Shown here: in pieces, positions 62,301 through 64,000 of the stretch | Layout of the letters: each line of letters begins with the position of its first letter | Numbering within the stretch: position 1 is the stretch's first letter | Source of the DNA: Paenibacillus sp. JCM 10914 | GTDB lineage: Bacteria; Bacillota; Bacilli; Paenibacillales; Paenibacillaceae | NCBI RefSeq assembly: GCF_001315105.1 | Contig: NZ_BAZR01000006.1 | Coordinates: forward strand, 62,001-126,000 | Length of the DNA stretch: 64,000 nucleotides | Reading direction: 5' to 3' | Made by a program: the position numbers and the translations under genes | The notes under the pieces: model-generated | Seen by the model: only the letters and a program-made list of their open reading frames with translations | Told to the model about the DNA's origin: nothing | Databases searched by the model: none

Positions 62301-63676
62301 TCTTCTCGTCAAGCCATTCCGGGATCACGGTTAACAATACGAAGGGCAATTGGGATGTAGTGTTTACCAAATTGGATAAGGACGATGCCCAGAAACAGCT
62401 GCCTGGCGCTGTCTATAAACTGCAGAGAACCATAGGTGGAGTCACCGAAGATGTGTACGGCGGAAGAGAATGGGAGACGGATCATAACGGGCAAATCCTG
62501 CTTGCGAACCTGGAGCCAGGTAGCTATCAGTTTATCGAGACCAAAGCGCCAAAAGGATACAAGCTTAATCCCGATCCGATCCCGTTTACGATCGAAGTCA
62601 ATCAGATTGCACCGAAACAGATCTCAGCATCCAACGAAATCTATGTCGGTTCGGCCCGTCTGACCAAAACGGATGCCTTCGACGGAACGCCGCTGGACGG
62701 AGCTGAATTTGAGCTTCAAGATCTACATGGTAATCCTGTAGCTAGTGGTCTCACCACCGATACGGGTGGTTCAGTGTTTGTGGATCAGCTCAGAGCAGGC
62801 TCTTACATGTTCGTTGAAGTGTCGGCTCCTGAGGGGTACGAGTTAACGACAGAGCCGTTAAGATTTGAGATTGTGGATGATCAAACCTTGGAGCTTTCCT
62901 TTACCAACAACATGATTACCGGTTCGCTGAAACTGCATAAAATCGAGGCTGGCCGCTTGGATATCTTGCTGAGAGGCGCCCAATTTCGTATTTTGGATAG
63001 CGAGAGGAAGCCTGTTCAAGATGCCAGCGGCGAAGAACTAACTGGGCTTGTGACGGATGAGACGGGTGAGTTTACCGTTCCTGGACTAAGGCCTGGCAAA
63101 TATTATGCAGAAGAAACACTAGCTCCTGCCGGGTATAGGATAGGGCAAGCTTTCACGGAATTCGAGATTGTACAGGGAACGGAAACGGAAGTTACCGTTG
63201 AGAACATCCGTAGAATCAGCGGAGGCGGAGGCGGAGGCGGTATTGACCCTAATCCTCCAGTAGTCGTCCCACCGGGTCCGGTGACACCGGAGACGCCGCA
63301 ACCACCACAACCGGAAATACCGGAGGTGCCTGGCACGATCGTAGAGCCAGGTACGCCTGAGGCGCCGGGGACTGGCATTGATCCGCAAGAACAGCCCGGG
63401 AATCCTGATGAAACTAGTACAGTGCCTCAACCAGAGGGAGAAGGGGCAGGGAATGTGAAAAATTCCAGTGAAGGGCCAACTGGTCATAACGGCCCTGAAG
63501 CGGAAGTGGATGAATCCGGAGACGGCAGCACGCCTGAAGCACGACCATACGGTAACGCTTTGCCTAAGACAGGGGAGGGAAGTCATCTTCTTCTTCAACT
63601 GGCGGGCTTTGTCCTGATTGTCCTCGCTGTATGGAGTTTTATCAGAAACAAGCGTCATGAAGTAAAGTCCATCTAA
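59366..63676 (+). CDS. LPKTG-anchored surface adhesin with Cna B-type repeats
   Basis: 1436 residues. Signal peptide (LATASMLLAMLLLLNLLFPHGWASAD), an N-terminal adhesive region of repeated collagen-binding-like domains (about residues 40-860; each contains an ITWxL/ISWxI turn such as NHIKWTVDFN, TISWAIQYN, TIDWKLSLN, EISWTLIVN), four Cna-B/SpaA domains (about 870-1230; GTPLAGAKFGLYD, LKELEAPAGYLID), a Pro-rich wall-spanning stretch, then the sorting signal LPKTGEGS, a hydrophobic segment and RNKRHE. Isopeptide bonds are likely in the Cna-B domains. An ATG at 59373 has a better ribosome site and would give MRRKFW, joining the frame if one base is missing near 59391. Substrate of the class D sortase encoded upstream. 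Confidence 0.93.
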   Translation: MRNAKEVLATASMLLAMLLLLNLLFPHGWASADTDMDAPLNTSGQGSLITQNIITGIMITDKDGTDISEDDVRLEQGARVRIDLGWELPLNHGYKEGAIFAFSLPDKFKVDRVLEGDLEGGVGTYVVTPEGEVTFTFSKEIEDNEQWTGNFYVQREFDERKFSGGTRQEIVFDLQGDLITIPVHFKNKHASEIDKTGTLDKPMNPNHIKWTVDFNKGERVIENAVFKDTLPPGLELDEDSIQVYELEVQLDGSVQLKGQLTEGSEYSKLLNADGFQLEFGGTINHAYRVEYSTRIMDPKDDTFINSVEVTGSNLSDSLKETANVEVIYSKPLEKKSTGYEANSQTISWAIQYNYNEQRIEQDQAWIEDEFDTSIQELVDSSFTVYKMRIEDNGSASETGEVLGRDTDYTVSKTPTGFKLQFEEDIDSAYEIRYQTKASVRVHDNDRVDNTVRMPDGTEATAGRDIRQVIFWKTYTGINYADKTIDWKLSLNDDEKSMTGVVITDSYAGEHMELVAGSLAITDGQSGRQLSEGSDYRLEPDPDYGSGFKITFIQDISTSHVITYATTFDPTAGSKPSYRNTTGLAWNEGTPIGLPAVSAPMDAYTTGNGTKTGAYDATTKEISWTLIVNYNLYEIDQPIVRDFYTGPQKFVEDSFVVQPLELTGNANGVSPIGLPLAEGTDYAFRSLTENGKDGFELTFAGPINSPYQITYRTSLDQLPVAEEYRNEAEMHDAANPGAKLFDKSATVRPRYGGEFIQKSGRQGAGADQEFAYWSIGINRGQSYVEEAIVEDTLSSNQILIPDSFRLYRTIVAKNGALTQGALVDEAEYSLEIEGNAFTLKFHNSIEEAYMLEYSSFINADDGESVSNDISFAGQSVGAIQEGQEETIRISFSEAGGGAHTPGKGNLTVKKIDAANGTPLAGAKFGLYDRTGNTLLQILETDEQGEVIFEDYSYREYILKELEAPAGYLIDDEYRDGHKFVFSSSHSGITVNNTKGNWDVVFTKLDKDDAQKQLPGAVYKLQRTIGGVTEDVYGGREWETDHNGQILLANLEPGSYQFIETKAPKGYKLNPDPIPFTIEVNQIAPKQISASNEIYVGSARLTKTDAFDGTPLDGAEFELQDLHGNPVASGLTTDTGGSVFVDQLRAGSYMFVEVSAPEGYELTTEPLRFEIVDDQTLELSFTNNMITGSLKLHKIEAGRLDILLRGAQFRILDSERKPVQDASGEELTGLVTDETGEFTVPGLRPGKYYAEETLAPAGYRIGQAFTEFEIVQGTETEVTVENIRRISGGGGGGGIDPNPPVVVPPGPVTPETPQPPQPEIPEVPGTIVEPGTPEAPGTGIDPQEQPGNPDETSTVPQPEGEGAGNVKNSSEGPTGHNGPEAEVDESGDGSTPEARPYGNALPKTGEGSHLLLQLAGFVLIVLAVWSFIRNKRHEVKSI

Positions 63677-63684
63677 GTGAAACG

Positions 63685-63726
63685 AGGGTGTCTCCCAAGA
63701 TTTAGATCTTGGGAGACACCCTTTTT
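63685..63726 (+). terminator. Rho-independent terminator after the adhesin gene
   Basis: A 17-bp perfect stem (63685-63701 with 63706-63722) with a four-base loop, followed by TTTTT. Confidence 0.92.
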
Positions 63727-63769
63727 GCTGTTTGAAGACGTTCTCTTGAAGAGTCTGGAGGTATTTTTG

Positions 63770-63892
63770 GTGAGAAAATCAGACGAAACCCTTAACCATT
63801 CGTGGGTGTGTTATAGTCAATTTAGCGAAACGCCGTGGGAGGTTGTGCGTAAATATTCGAGAAATAAGGATGAAAGGAATCGTGAAGCATAA
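63770..63892 (+). CDS. Small protein of unknown function (40 residues)
   Basis: GTG start at 63770 seven bases after GGAGG. The protein (VRKSDETLNHSWVCYSQFSE then TPWEVVRKYSRNKDERNREA) is basic and soluble. It ends two bases before the start of the ion-channel gene, suggesting translational coupling. No family recognised. Confidence 0.5.
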   Translation: MRKSDETLNHSWVCYSQFSETPWEVVRKYSRNKDERNREA

Positions 63893-63894
63893 TT

Positions 63895-64000
63895 ATGAGA
63901 GCAGCATTTAAGAAATTGGTAGAAACCCCATATTTTCACTCCATTATCATTGGTATTATTTTATTGAACGGCTTGGTCATCGTTGCCGAAACGTATGAAA
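63895..64000 (+). CDS. Voltage-gated-type ion transport protein (N-terminal part)
   Basis: The first 35 residues only: MRAAFKKLVETPYFHSIIIG, then IILLNGLVIVAETYE, running off the right edge. The start and first membrane segment resemble bacterial voltage-gated sodium channels and the Ion_trans family, in which S1 begins with a similar FxxxIIxxILLNxxVxxxET pattern. The call rests on this short stretch only. Confidence 0.6.
   Translation, partial: MRAAFKKLVETPYFHSIIIGIILLNGLVIVAETYE

Noticed and set aside
1..64000. CRISPR arrays, tRNA and rRNA genes, prophage structural genes
   Set aside because: No regularly spaced repeats, no tRNA cloverleaf or CCA ends and no phage gene order were seen.

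Overview
The window looks like chromosomal DNA of a spore-forming member of the Bacillales, most likely Paenibacillus or a close relative. Support: an alpha/beta-type small acid-soluble spore protein, the yycI-yycJ-htrA-rlmH gene order typical of the walRK region near oriC, an S-layer-homology domain, a sortase D/LPXTG surface system, strong AGGAGG ribosome binding sites and moderate GC with AT-richer patches. No rRNA, tRNA or CRISPR array was seen. Many genes are broken by a one-base shift, usually a lost base. The core gene yycJ is among them, so several breaks are probably sequence errors rather than decay.

Layout. 1-9.9 kb is core: end of yycI, yycJ, a spore protein, a possible small RNA, htrA, a CxxH/CxxC protein, a GTPase, small unknown genes, a TetR-P450 pair sharing an operator, a DivIVA-domain protein and rlmH. 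9.9-27.3 kb is the most striking part. The last six codons plus stop of rlmH (GEPYHK-stop) recur at 11.1, 12.8 and 27.3 kb, with a degenerate copy at 11.8 kb. Three copies (11.1, 11.8, 12.8 kb) follow a hairpin and an inverted CTTGCCG motif. This is the attachment-site logic of staphylococcal SCC elements. It divides the region into three small single-gene cassettes (AraC regulator, VOC protein, formylglycine-generating-enzyme-like protein) and one 14.5-kb segment. That segment holds a broken NHL-repeat surface protein, a sensor membrane protein, a fused kinase/response regulator, an SLH serine hydrolase, a DedA protein, a GNAT, two MIO-less HAL-family proteins and a glycine betaine/choline-type binding protein. 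No Ccr recombinase lies in the window.

27.3-42.7 kb is accessory: MarR with two flavin monooxygenases, an Ldh2-type oxidoreductase, a LytTR regulator with a degenerate ABC domain next to an ABC exporter and a SecA2-like ATPase, TetR-SDR, a PEP-mutase-like protein, and a group of small immunity-type genes, several broken. 42.8-46.4 kb has a secreted pectate-lyase-fold protein with catabolite-repression sites, a relic of an AraC gene and a SUKH immunity-like gene.

46.6-51.9 kb is an envelope polysaccharide operon: GT2-GtrA, a BcsA-like synthase with PilZ domain, and a polytopic membrane protein. 51.9-53.6 kb is an AT-rich MerR-CPBP pair. 53.9-63.7 kb is a surface module: a very large hybrid histidine kinase, a response regulator fused in frame to a class D sortase, and a 1436-residue LPKTG-anchored adhesin. 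The window ends in a small gene and the start of an ion-channel gene.
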